This document shows, one piece after another, positions 23,901 to 34,507 of a stretch of 64,000 bases of DNA. A program made the translations under genes and the position numbers. The DNA comes from Polytrichum commune. Lineage: Eukaryota; Streptophyta; Polytrichopsida; Polytrichales; Polytrichaceae. Within the stretch, counting starts at the first letter, position 1; the number at the start of each line of letters is the position of its first letter. The stretch is from positions 4,342,501-4,406,500 of the forward strand of contig OX485805.1 in NCBI GenBank assembly GCA_950295325.1, read 5' to 3'. The notes beneath the pieces are model-generated. The model saw nothing but the letters and a program-made list of their open reading frames with translations, searched no databases and was not told where the DNA came from.

Positions 23901-25621
23901 TAGAATCTGAACCTTCTCACTCACTTCTTGTTATATGGGAGGGCATAGATATCAGGGAAATATGAACTACTCATAGAAATTTACTCTTAACAGTATTGAT
24001 TTGAGGTATGACTGTAAGGGTGAACAACCTCTTCTTGCACATGCAGATGCATTCCGATTAGTTTTATCTATGTTCTTAAAATGTCGTCATCAGATGACCA
24101 AAAAAATCTCCTACCTAAAATTCTCACGCTCATTCAGAAATTTCTGGGAATCCTCATGGAAGTTGACCATCTTTTCATACACCAGCATCAGAATTTGGTC
24201 CCTTGCCTTTCTTTTGTCCTCCGATACTGCTAGAAGTTCTGTATAGCTTCAAGTTCAGAAACACCAATGCAAAAATCGAAGTGAGATTAAAAGTCCCCTG
24301 TGTAGAGGGTGAGAATGTACATCATTACTCATCAGTCAAGACTTTTTGATGACTTGACATCTAACAGCATCATAATAGAAGTAATTTCAAGCAGGTGAGG
24401 ACGAACAGTTGCACATTGGCTTCTCTCTATCCCCACATCAAATAACATTGCGAACTTAAATATACAGCCTCCCTAATTCCAGCTTATGACAGAATGTTTG
24501 GTTCAGGAGGGTGCTTAATAAACTTGAATCCTTACAGAGGCTGAGTAATAGTGAGGTCATGGGAGAACAGTTCTTGGAGTAGCCTAAGCAGATCTTCACA
24601 TACTGCAGCATCCGCATCCTCCTGTGAACATCATGGCAAAAGGTGAGTTTGCCCTTCAGACCAGGATTATACCTGCCAATGGAGTTCAGAGTTGTGATTG
24701 CGATTCTCCCAAACTAGGATCGATTAATCAATAGGCAGAAAGGTGCTAAGATATGCCATAAACACCAGCGTTTTCACATTTGTTCGCCCTTTGCTGGTAG
24801 CTTTGATATTTATTTCATTCTGTAGGCAATAGACAAATTCACCAAGTAAACACTCTCCTCATAGAATACTCACAAAGACACAGCAGTTTATGTCCACTAT
24901 GTCCACAACCTCTGCTGACTTGTTCAAATTGAAACAACATGGTTTAGAAGTAGTTGATGCTTTTGTGTATAATACTACCTCATAGTAGCGTCCGAGTTTT
25001 TGCTGCAATCGAACTATTTCCCCTTCCAATCTGTGTAATAGGCGTAATCTTAGGGAAAGCAGTTGTAAATTAGGAATAGGATGCTTTCAATGGATGAGAC
25101 TTTTCCGCATGACAAGGCAGTACATAAGTGTACTTTATGTAGACATTAAAGTATCAAAATGTAAAGGAGAGTAAAATGTCAACGATAACGTACTGCTGGA
25201 CGTGTTCTCTGTATACTGACTCCAGTATACTCTTCTCTTGCAGAACAGCGGAAACCTCGACCTCCAAAGTTGCAACCAATGCTCGCTGCTCTGCCAACTG
25301 TTTTGAAATTTTCCCCGATTCATCTTCTGTGTAATCAATTCCCATCCAGTTAACACATAAGCTCAAACTTCTGAAGCTAATGAATTCTGTAGTACCAATT
25401 ATAAACATATATATTGGGCAACCTAAGTTGCTGGCACCCAATTCCACACAAAGTCCTGAAAATATCTGGCTCATGAAGACTCCTCCTGAGATTGAGCTGG
25501 AAAATGCACACTCACGAGAGCCATTAGTACTTGTTACTCTTAGTGAATCTTTTGTGGTGGATGGCAGAGCCAGGAGGCGAGTCGATGTCCGTGGCGGGGG
25601 AATTCTGAAACCCTGAACCAT
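20926..25621 (-). CDS. Coiled-coil protein with nine 25-residue tandem repeats, 10 exons (family unknown)
   Basis: I do not recognise the family. Exons (minus): 25621-25516, 25326-25194, 25030-24979, 24621-24536, 24246-24115, 23768-23516, 22985-22836, 22550-22149, 21792-21640 and 21204-20926. All have AG acceptors and GT donors, every phase agrees, and the total is 581 residues. The N-terminal 30 residues are basic and Ser/Thr/Pro-rich. Residues 36-172 are Glu/Lys/Leu helical. Residues 173-397 are nine consecutive 25-residue repeats with a K-Q-E-M start, E at 7, an aliphatic at 8, R-L-T at 10-12 and Ala-rich 20-24. A further helical stretch ends near 489 and the tail is Gln-rich. No membrane segment is visible. 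A structural or scaffold role is inferred from composition only. The least certain parts are the start (25621), the donor at 22149 (GTCTCT) and the last exon. Confidence 0.72.
23065..23298. mobile_element. MITE in an intron of the coiled-coil gene
   Basis: A 234-bp inverted-repeat element. The ends read GAGGGGATTGTTAAATT and, complemented from the right, GTAGGGGATTGTTAAATT. Similarity extends about 110 bp inward through AAAACG-CCACA and CACACATGAAGAGGA words, so it is a near foldback. TA dinucleotides at 23063-23064 and 23299-23300 are a possible target duplication. It sits in the intron between exons 23516 and 22985. Confidence 0.75.
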
Positions 25622-27299
25622 CAATGCTGGTGTCAGAGACCCATGGCAACAAACTTACACATAAATAACTGTTGAATTCTGAACGAGCTATCTGAGTCTG
25701 ATCAAGGCATGCAACGGCGAGTAGCACTACAAATTAAAGCCCACTGATACACAATGTTGCATACAAGATGATGGATACCATGGCCACCATTAAATGCAAG
25801 ATGAGCAGGCAAAGCTTGAGGTTTTTGAATCACATCAACATATCCTATTCACAACCACAGAGATTCTTATCCTTACACAACACAATGCAATTCATCTCCC
25901 TGCTGCCCCCTAGAACGGTTTATGACAGAACTTATCATCATTTGGAGCACAATCGATGCGTAAGTATACTTACATAAGCGGGTAAATAGCGGGGAGAACA
26001 GATTGGCAATCGTTGCTCGCAAACATCATCAGAAGGACCGCAGAGCAGCCCACCTGTAGGACTCTACACCACACCTTTCCGTCATCAGCTGTACAGAAGA
26101 ATAGAAAACAATAAAAACAAAACAATCTATTTAAAGCTCTCAGCATAACAGAAGCGAAATCGTTGCAATTTCTAACCTAATCCACTATTCAACCAAAAAA
26201 ACACATCAAACATGTGCATACATAGATAATTGCTGCAAATAATCCACATGTCCATACATGGAGCAGGGATTACCAGCTGGAGGTCGTGCAGAAGTCTCTC
26301 AATTCGCCTGGCAGCCCTCATGACACCCTAATGCCTCTTCAAATCTAACAGGAAACTCCCAAACCAGAACACAAGCTGCATCCTTAGCTTCCTCCTCCAA
26401 TTCACCTCACCAACCACATCTGAAGTTCAATGTGCTTTCCGGTGAATATCAAGTGTGTTTGCTGAAGATTCAACCTGCTGGTGGCTTGGTAAGTGCTAAG
26501 ATATGCCATACACACTCGTGTACACAATATAACTTGCCCTTTGCTGGTGGCTTTGATGTTTATATCAACGTGAATAACCGGATCATGTGCTAATTTCTGC
26601 ACCAAACTGGATCCTCTCGGAGACCTTGCCTTATGGCATATCGGTTCTGCACATTTGTTCTGAATGCCGGAAATGGAGTTAGGGTTTGGGGATGAGAGAT
26701 GATGGACCATTACAGAGTAATTTAGCCTTGATCTTACTCCCTGCGCGACACAAAACTCCCAAACCAGCAAACACGCCAAATCTTTAGCTTAACTATGTTT
26801 CCCTCTCTGTAAGTTTCGCCTCAACGACTGCACATCACCAGCATTCGGAACGAACATGAATCCTCCGAACCTCCATGCCACAATTCTGCATGTTGAGTTT
26901 GTTAAGTCCCCCGAAACATGCATATGTATGTGCATTCAATCAAAAAATGGAACCTCCTAACTTGAACACATTCCTTGCGTCCAAGACAGCTGTGGGAATA
27001 ATGTCCATTTGCAATCGGAGGGTGGGAGGCATGATTTTGGTTTGGTGCGAAGATGGAAATGAGTGGAGTGCAACGGAGAGGGAGACGAGGGCCGTTAGAG
27101 AATAACTAACAGAGTGAGTGTCGTCCCCCTTGGATAGCCTCCGTGGCCTTCACTTATTGGTTCACTCTGCTTGATTCAATAACTTATATGGGATACTCTT
27201 ACCACCCATGTTTGAATGGTAAGGTAGATGTGCCTAATTCGGATACTTTTTCTCTCCACGCCCACTTCTAGTAAGATATGAAACATGCAACTAGTGTGA
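25622..27299. other. Upstream region of the coiled-coil gene, no other gene
   Basis: Probably holds the promoter and leader of the minus-strand coiled-coil gene. A block at 26488-26564 (GTGCTAAGATATGCCATA and GCCCTTTGCTGGT words) is duplicated at 24744-24819 inside that gene. A plus-strand frame at 26875-27105 is not recognisable. No RNA gene seen. Confidence 0.45.
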
Positions 27300-27560
27300 C
27301 ATGATTAGCAAATTCAAATCATGCCCATAGCCATTTGCCTCATAATTTTGGAGCTTGTTGAAATATCTTGTTCATTATCAAAGTGAGGATTATCATGCTC
27401 ATTAAGTGGTCATATAGGTCCCCCCCCTATTTATGTTGACTATTGAGCCTAGGATAGTTAGCATATTTTGGGCACGTAGTCCAATCATTTTAAAACACAT
27501 ACCTATTTGATGTACGTTCTTAGATCCGCATACCACTTGAATATGGGTGTCCAATCTACT
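27300..27560 (-). repeat. Dispersed repeat, degraded arm of the long-inverted-repeat family
   Basis: Contains a GTCC.CCC-TATT-ATGTTGACTATTGAG block and ACGTAGTCCAATC, and ends in CACTTGAATATGGGTGTCC, the outer end seen in complement at 29753 and 52785. Divergence is high. Confidence 0.5.
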
Positions 27561-29752
27561 GCTAAGTTGGAATCAGGCACATCTACTTTATATGTTGTGG
27601 TGAATAACAGACACCAACAAGACACATGTTACGATGACGTCGGATTATGTGCTAAAATATATAGATATTGTTCTAGGTCCAATAAAGTCATGCGCATAGT
27701 ACTTCAAAGCGGGACCAAACTCCAAGTTTGGTCCCTCTTTGAAAGAATTTTTTACTAAGAGCTTCTTAGCTTGTCATGTGTCGGTGGCTAATTTTGAAAT
27801 TTGGGTGAGACTCCTTGGATGTCCTCTTTCAATCTTGAAAACTTTGAGAACATGTTAGAACAAGGTTATTCCCAAGGGAACCTTTGCCCTAAATTGGATT
27901 AGCTTGTGCAAGGTGCACCGATCCTAACATGACAAGCTAGAAAGCCATTGTTTTATAATCGGGCCCCACTCTTTTAGGATGTTAATTGAAGCCTTACGGA
28001 AACTTCAGTGACTACCGGTATACAAGTTATCTAGACTCAAGCTCACATCTTAGCCAACTCACCATGAGTTTAATAGATTAATATTGAGACTTTACAAACA
28101 ACTTGAACAGTTAACACAATTGGGATAAATTGAGTGTGTATTATTTACAAATCAAAAGAATCTTCAATTTGACCCTAAGTGTGAAATTCTTGGTCCAATA
28201 CTTTGTTCGCAACCAATAGGATCCCTCGATTATGGACTTTTTTCTTTGGCCTTGGATCCTAGCTTCCCCCCAAGAGAGCTTTGTAGCATGTATGAAGTTT
28301 CTTTGAGGGAGACCTCTCTCTGCATTAAACCATTCATGCATGGTCTTTTAGAATATATCAATATGTGAGGCAACATATTCAACATGAAGTGTCTTGCAGG
28401 CAATGAGAGCAAATTGTACATACATAAAGACCCCATGAGGGCCTCTTGGTCCTTTCAAGGTACCATGTAAAAGATTGAGTATTGCTCATTATGTATATTT
28501 TTAAGAGCATGTTATCAAAGGCCTTTGATATTTGTCACAAAAGCAATTGCAAGGCATTTTCATATGATCACATCCATACAATCAAGAGAAATGGTTTTGG
28601 TCCTCCCATATTGAATTTAGAAGTAAGAGATCATCATAGGCATAATTCTCATTGTTTGGTTGAGAAATTTGATATGATTGGCTTAAATCATAAACACCAC
28701 CAAATGGTGGGAAATCGGAAACATATTATGTTCTTCAAGTGGCATGTTTGTCAATGCATAGTTGTTTGATTTCAACTCACATATGCATTTGGAATTTTTT
28801 GGATTCCAATTTAAAAACCATTCATTATAATTGTCTATCTTCAATCCACATCCTTCAATTATTATGATACACTAAAAGGGCACTAAATAGAATCCTAATC
28901 AAGATAAGTTGACCACCAAGGTTGATGTATTATACGCCTTATCAAGGTCAACTACTTGAGTGAACATTTTTAGTAATATGCTTAGTTATTGTGTAAGAAT
29001 TCAAAGAAGGAGCGTTTTGAGTTTTGAGATGGTGCAATATAATGTTAGCTATGAGAAGAAGGATAGAAGTATCCTTGAGAATGTTGAGATTGGAGCAATT
29101 GCTATCAAGAACAAATAGCGTATGTTTCAACCATACATGATTGAGCACACAAAATAGAAGGCAATTAAATACCATCATTGCAAATGCATTGTCTAATATT
29201 GTGCAACTCTGGTCAGTTTTATTCACTTGCAACATACACCTTATTGTGATGGTGTTATCATGTACTATATTTAAATTCTACGTATGCACACATCACAAGA
29301 GAGAAATGTGAGAAAATTGCAATCAACACCAAGTTTTTGTAATTATCTACACAATTTAAGAATTATAAACAATCCATGAGAAGTTTGGGTTATTTAAATA
29401 TGAACTTGCACTTGGCTAAGTCATGTGCTACTTTTATTATTGGTCTCGAGGGGTATGTTGGTTCAGGATCGAGGTAGCAATCTTCAACCCAATTAACCAT
29501 GTATGGGTTTTCTTCAACATTGTTTGTTTTTGTTTGATGTATATATTACTTGCACATGACCTATTGATTTCAAGAAGTTCAAATATGTGATTCAAGTTTA
29601 GATTTGGTAAATAAATGATTTGGTGGGACGGAGGTATACCACTGTAAGTTTATGTTTGACCTTGTTGATGCATCTCAATACATGTCTACCAGGTTTGCCT
29701 ACACATATTCAACCCTAATGTATGCATGCCTTGCTGGATCACTTACCTTAAT
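27561..29752. other. AT-rich intergenic DNA, no supported gene
   Basis: Open frames are all below 100 codons and lack recognisable motifs. The composition and the flanking repeats suggest old transposon DNA. Confidence 0.45.
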
Positions 29753-30824
29753 CAAACACCTATATTTGAGTGGTACGTGGCTGGGTTACATTTAACAACA
29801 TGACCCCAAAATGGCATGTGGTCAAAAGAGATTGGACTACATGCTCAGATTTTATCAACCGTTCTAAAACTCAATAGTCAACACACTTGGTAAGACTCGG
29901 GTTCTAATCAAGAAACCAACACACGTGTACTTTCGATAACCACAACCAAATCAAGGAAAGTCCAATTTTCAATTTGATTGTTGTTGATGCTTCATCATAG
30001 ATTTGTTGGGAATTTGCTATTGCAACACACGTTTCTTGCATAAATATGATGGGTAGAAGTTGGAGAACATTGAAAACGTGCCACTTAACACCCATGGCAT
30101 ACCTTACATTATTGACCTTTACATATCAAGATAGCGTTCACTCAAATGTTATATTTGACATTAACTTCTTGCAAAGGTCAGTCAACTATAGACTAAAGCT
30201 CATTGACATGGTACAGTAGTTGGGTTTCGTATCATGAAAAACAACCAAGAAGTCACAGATATCGAGAAGCCAAAAGCAAGATTGGAGACGATGTGGCCCA
30301 ACTCCAATCATTCATACATAAAGATACATAAAGTGCTACCTGGCTCGACACTTTGAGTGTTGAAAGGCGATTTCCACATAGGATTCATTGGGTCTTGATC
30401 AATGTGAACATGACATGTGTCAACATATTGTTAAATGATTGTTTTTGTGTTGAACCAAATAGATCATACCACGCTACGGTGGTAAGGTATGTGGGTGTTC
30501 TTTGGTTCATTTTCCACGTTCTCCAATTTTTAGCGATTGCATTTAAACAACAAAATTCATGTTACATTAGCAAATCTACGTTGGAAAATCTGCAAAAACC
30601 GGAGTGAAATTGGACCTCTTCTTATTTAGTTATGATTATCGGAAGTGCATGTTTGTTGATTTGTAATTGGATACATAGGTCCTCCCAATAATGTTCACTA
30701 TTGAGTGTAGAGTAATTATTCATAGTTGAAGACGTAGTCCCATCTCCTTTAAACATATGTCTTTATGATGTGTGTTCTTTGATCCTCACCGAACAACATA
30801 CTAATCAAATATAGGGGTCCAATT
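29753..30824. mobile_element. Non-autonomous element with about 350-bp terminal inverted repeats
   Basis: The left arm (29753-30108) and right arm (30483-30824) are inverted repeats of each other. Outer ends read ACCTATATTTGAGTGGT and, complemented from the right, CCCTATATTTGATTAGT. Inner ends read AACACCCATGGCATACCTTA and AACACCCACATACCTTACC. The arms share GCACTTCCGATAATCATAAC-type and TTGGAGAACGTGGAAAA-type words with many substitutions, so the insertion is old. The 374-bp loop has no coding capacity. A single arm recurs at 3172, 10462, 27300, 52785 and 63521. Long inverted repeats without coding DNA fit a MULE or foldback element; no target duplication could be fixed. Confidence 0.7.
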
Positions 30825-32759
30825 AAGCCACTTATTAGGATTAATCAAGCCACTTAAGATCCATCTACCTTATGTTGGTGCTTTAGAGTGCCCATTGTGC
30901 TTGTCGAATGCTTCATTTGAGAGCTTTGTCCTTGACCAACTCTATATGTTGAAGTATACTACTCAAATAAGTTGACAAACGACAATATTTTTAGGTAGTA
31001 ATCACCCACACTAACATGAAAATTTAGTGTTGTGAGATAAACTCAATCAATATCATTTTCAAATGGTGATTACCTAGATTCAAGGAGAAACCCATTACAT
31101 GATGTTGTAAGCATTAGTAATTAGTTTCCTTGAACACACGGTGGTCTACTACATGGCTACAATAACGTTGCAAGGTGTGTTTGAAAAGTGAAAATGGCAA
31201 GGTTGCCATTCCTTACCAATGTTATGAAGGTCTAATGGCATAAAATCACTTATATTTATCATGAATCAATCTCTTGTACATGCCAAAGCTAATGAATATA
31301 ATTCCAACAAATAGGAGAGTTCAAATGGCAATTATATTACCAAAAGAAGCCCAATAATAATGTTATGAACACCTAAATTAAGTGACAAAGGCTAGGTTAG
31401 GAAAGATCACCCTCTTTCAAGGCACTATTATCTTGTCAAACCTTCTAATGTTTCATTCAGTTATCTATGAACAATTCTCACACAACACTTATATTTACTT
31501 TCACTCATGTACTCGAAAGCATCTACAAACAATTAGTGATAATAATCAAAGCACTCTTGAGCTTGTTATAAATCAAAGCCGAAGCCACTTGATTTTGACA
31601 AATCAAAAGAGGTTTGGTGCTTGTATCCAAGGCCCCAATCAAACACAAAATCTCTCATGCGTCCCCTAAACATGTGACATTACCCACCTTAAGTCTCAAC
31701 GCAATGGAAGCAATTGTCTTATGTGTATATCCTTAAGGTTGACTTATGTAGTCGACTTGCGTAAAAATAGAAATAGCTAACCCATTTTGCTTGCATCCTC
31801 CTTAGCACTCCAAACTTTAATAAATTGCCTTGCATGTGCCCATACAACCATCCATCACAAAATGAGGTTAGGTGTATACACAAGGTGTCCACACTAGTAT
31901 TCCACTTGTTATCGAGGTCACAAGTACGAAGATACACAATTTGTAGTTTAAATAACTTTAGAAAGAGAGAGATGTTTTGGTGAAGAATTAGTGGCACTAT
32001 AAGCAAATAAACAAATAAGAAAATAAGCAAATAATAAAAATAAAAATCTTGGCCACTTTGTTTAATCATGTGAACCACGAGGAGGAAGCGCGAACTACAA
32101 ACAAACTTGAATTGACGTTTGTATAGTTGTCCACAGTGAGTAGGTTAGTCATTGAATGCCTTGATGCTTGAGAATGCCATGCAACTGACAAGTAGGTTAG
32201 TCACAACAATAAGAGTCTTGAGAAATGAAAGACAATTATGTGCACACATATAAAATAGCAACCTTCTTAAGGAGGATTTATTCTTTGCACTTGAGCCATG
32301 CGGATGCAAAATACTTCATTTTTTTTTGTCACCATGTGCATCCCGTGCTACTGAATCAAGTTTTGATAGGGGACCCAATAACAATTTTTTTTAATAATGC
32401 TGAAAAAACAACCTTGTCATATATACAAGTAATATCATTCTCAACCGCAAAAACCATTGGGTAACCACGTATTATGTTCTATATACGGGCCTTCCAACCA
32501 ACACTCCTTGATATCAAACTTATCCACATAACTTTAATTGACGATTACCAATGTTGGGTCGGTATTTGAATTTTGTGAACACCTATTGACATCGGGGTTC
32601 GGTTTGAAAACTAGATTAAGAATCAAAGAACCACTAATTTCATGGATTTTAAAATCTCTAAAAGAGAAGTGCCTCTAATCCTAGTTAATCGAAAAGTCGA
32701 AAGAACATACGGTTGTCACAAAAAACTAGCAAAGGACTGCTAGTTTTAAAATAAGGTTA
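30825..32759. other. AT-rich intergenic DNA, no supported gene
   Basis: The longest frame (31719-32078, minus) looks hydrophobic but has no start context, splice partner or family. A block at 31339-31400 (AGAAGCCCAATAATAATGTT, then GGCTAGG) resembles the end of the tandem array at 33318-33370, hinting at a dispersed copy of that repeat. Confidence 0.45.
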
Positions 32760-33351
32760 TGTGATTGAATTATGGCTTCTTTAGGATTGCAATTATGAAT
32801 CAAATCCGGCTACTTGACATTCTAAGAATCGTGTTGTGAATATAAAGAAGCACCATGATAACTGGCATGGATTTTGTGCCAATTCTATAACCTGCCCAAC
32901 TTTGGTGATTACCAAGATTAAAAGAGAAGCCCAAAAAACCAATGGGCTTTCAAAAAGGTTATTTGACTTGGTTTTGGCTTTCTTAGAACCGCGGTTATGA
33001 ATCAAATCCAATTACTTGACATTCTAACAATAACGGTTACAAATATAACAAACCGCTAGGGGTTTGGTGCCAAATCTATTACCTACTCAACATTGATGAT
33101 TACCAAGATTGAAAGAGTGCCCCAAAAACTAATGGATTAAAAAAAAAATTCTTTGACTTGGGTTTGACTTCTTAGAATCGTTGTTATGAATCAAATCCAA
33201 CTACTTGACATTCTAACAATCGTGGTTACAAAATACAAAGAACCGCCAAGGTTTCGGTGCCAATTCTAATGCTTGCCCCCAATCATATAATTTGGTGATT
33301 AGGGCCTAGATTAGAAGAGAAGCCCAATAATAATAATGTTGTGGGCACCAA
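32760..33351 (+). repeat. Three tandem diverged units of about 190-200 bp upstream of cytochrome c1
   Basis: Units start near 32760, 32961 and 33150. Each carries, in order, ATGAATCAAATCC, ACTTGACATTCTAA, a TTTGGTGCCAA-type word and GATTACCAAGATT, followed by AGCCC or GCCCC. The array ends about 200 bp before the cytochrome c1 ATG. Confidence 0.75.
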
Positions 33352-33371
33352 AGTGATGAAGGCTAGGAAGA

Positions 33372-33374
<3 letters not shown>

Positions 33375-33414
<40 letters not shown>
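33375..33414 (+). repeat. (GA)n tract in the cytochrome c1 leader or promoter
   Basis: Twenty GA repeats, 134 bp before the ATG. GA/CT tracts are common in plant core promoters and 5' leaders and bind GAGA-type factors. A role here is inference. Confidence 0.9.
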
Positions 33415-33418
<4 letters not shown>

Positions 33419-33547
33419 CGCACACACACACAAGGGCCAAGGCCAGGCGAGGCTGGGCTTCGCGTGTGTTGAAGTGGAGCGGAAGTAGGAAGGCCATTGC
33501 GGTGCCTGCAATTGCGTGCAAGGATCTAGGGTTACAGCCCCCTAGCG

Positions 33548-34507
33548 ATGGCGATGGCGAGCAGGGGCCCCGTGGGGCGGGCACTGGCGAAGCTTGCCAG
33601 GGCGATGCACCAGCAACAAAGAGGAGGCGAGATTGCTGTTCTCGGAGCAAAAACGCAGCATCAGCAGCACCAAGATGGAAGTACCGAAGGTATGGGAGTC
33701 AAGGGTTTGCGAGGGCTTGCGTTGCTAGGAGCAGGGACAACGGGACTTCTCGCGCTCGCGGGAGTGGCACACGCTGACGAGGCGGAGCACGGCCTGGCGG
33801 CACCGGAGTACTCGTGGCCGCATAACGGCATCCTGAGCAGCTACGACCATTCATCGATCCGGAGAGGACATCAGGTTTTCCAGCAGGTGTGTGCAGCATG
33901 TCACAGTGCATCTCTGGTGGCGTATCGTGATTTGATTGGGGTTGCGTACACGGAGGACGAGGTGAAGTGCTTGGCCGCAGAGGTGGAGGTTCAGGATGGC
34001 CCGAACGATGAAGGGGAGATGTACATGCGTCCTGGAAAACCTAGTGACCATTTCCAAAACCCTTACCCTAACGAGGCTGCGGCTCGGTTCGCGAATGGGG
34101 GAGCATATCCTCCCGATTTGAGCTTGATCACGAAAGCTCGTCATGACGGGCAGAACTATGTGTTTGCTTTGCTCTTGGGCTACCGTGAACCGCCTGCTGG
34201 GGTTTCGGTCAGGGAAGGGTTGCACTATAATCCTTATTTCCCGGGTGGTGCAATTGCGATGCCGAAGATGCTCACCGATGGAGGTGTTGAGTATGAAGAT
34301 GGGACGCCTGCGACTGAGTCTCAGATGGCTAAGGATGTCGTGAGCTTCTTGTCGTGGGCAGCTGAGCCTGAGATGGATGAACGGAAGCTTGCGGGAGCTA
34401 AATGGATCTTTATTTTGTCTTTGGCTTTCCTCCAGGCTGCTTATTATAAGCGGTTTAGGTGGTCACCCATTAAATCACGGAAGGTGGTCCTCGACGTCAT
34501 CAACTAG
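33548..34507 (+). CDS. CYC1: Cytochrome c1, haem subunit of mitochondrial complex III (intronless)
   Basis: Carries electrons from the Rieske protein to cytochrome c in the ubiquinol-cytochrome c reductase of the inner mitochondrial membrane. A single 319-codon frame, the usual length for plant cytochrome c1 with presequence. It has a basic, Ala/Gln-rich presequence with a hydrophobic sorting segment (about 54-73), typical bipartite mitochondrial targeting. The haem motif C115-A-A-C118-H119 follows, then PPDLS at 188-192 and the axial-ligand Met238 in AIAMPK. A C-terminal transmembrane anchor (about 285-300) is followed by a basic matrix tail. The first ATG (33548) is chosen; a second ATG lies two codons on. 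No intron interrupts the gene, unlike seed-plant homologues as I know them. A GA tract and a tandem array lie directly upstream. Confidence 0.97.
   Translation: MAMASRGPVGRALAKLARAMHQQQRGGEIAVLGAKTQHQQHQDGSTEGMGVKGLRGLALLGAGTTGLLALAGVAHADEAEHGLAAPEYSWPHNGILSSYDHSSIRRGHQVFQQVCAACHSASLVAYRDLIGVAYTEDEVKCLAAEVEVQDGPNDEGEMYMRPGKPSDHFQNPYPNEAAARFANGGAYPPDLSLITKARHDGQNYVFALLLGYREPPAGVSVREGLHYNPYFPGGAIAMPKMLTDGGVEYEDGTPATESQMAKDVVSFLSWAAEPEMDERKLAGAKWIFILSLAFLQAAYYKRFRWSPIKSRKVVLDVIN

Noticed and set aside
33851-34225. 124-codon minus-strand frame opposite cytochrome c1
   Set aside because: Shadow of the cytochrome c1 frame.
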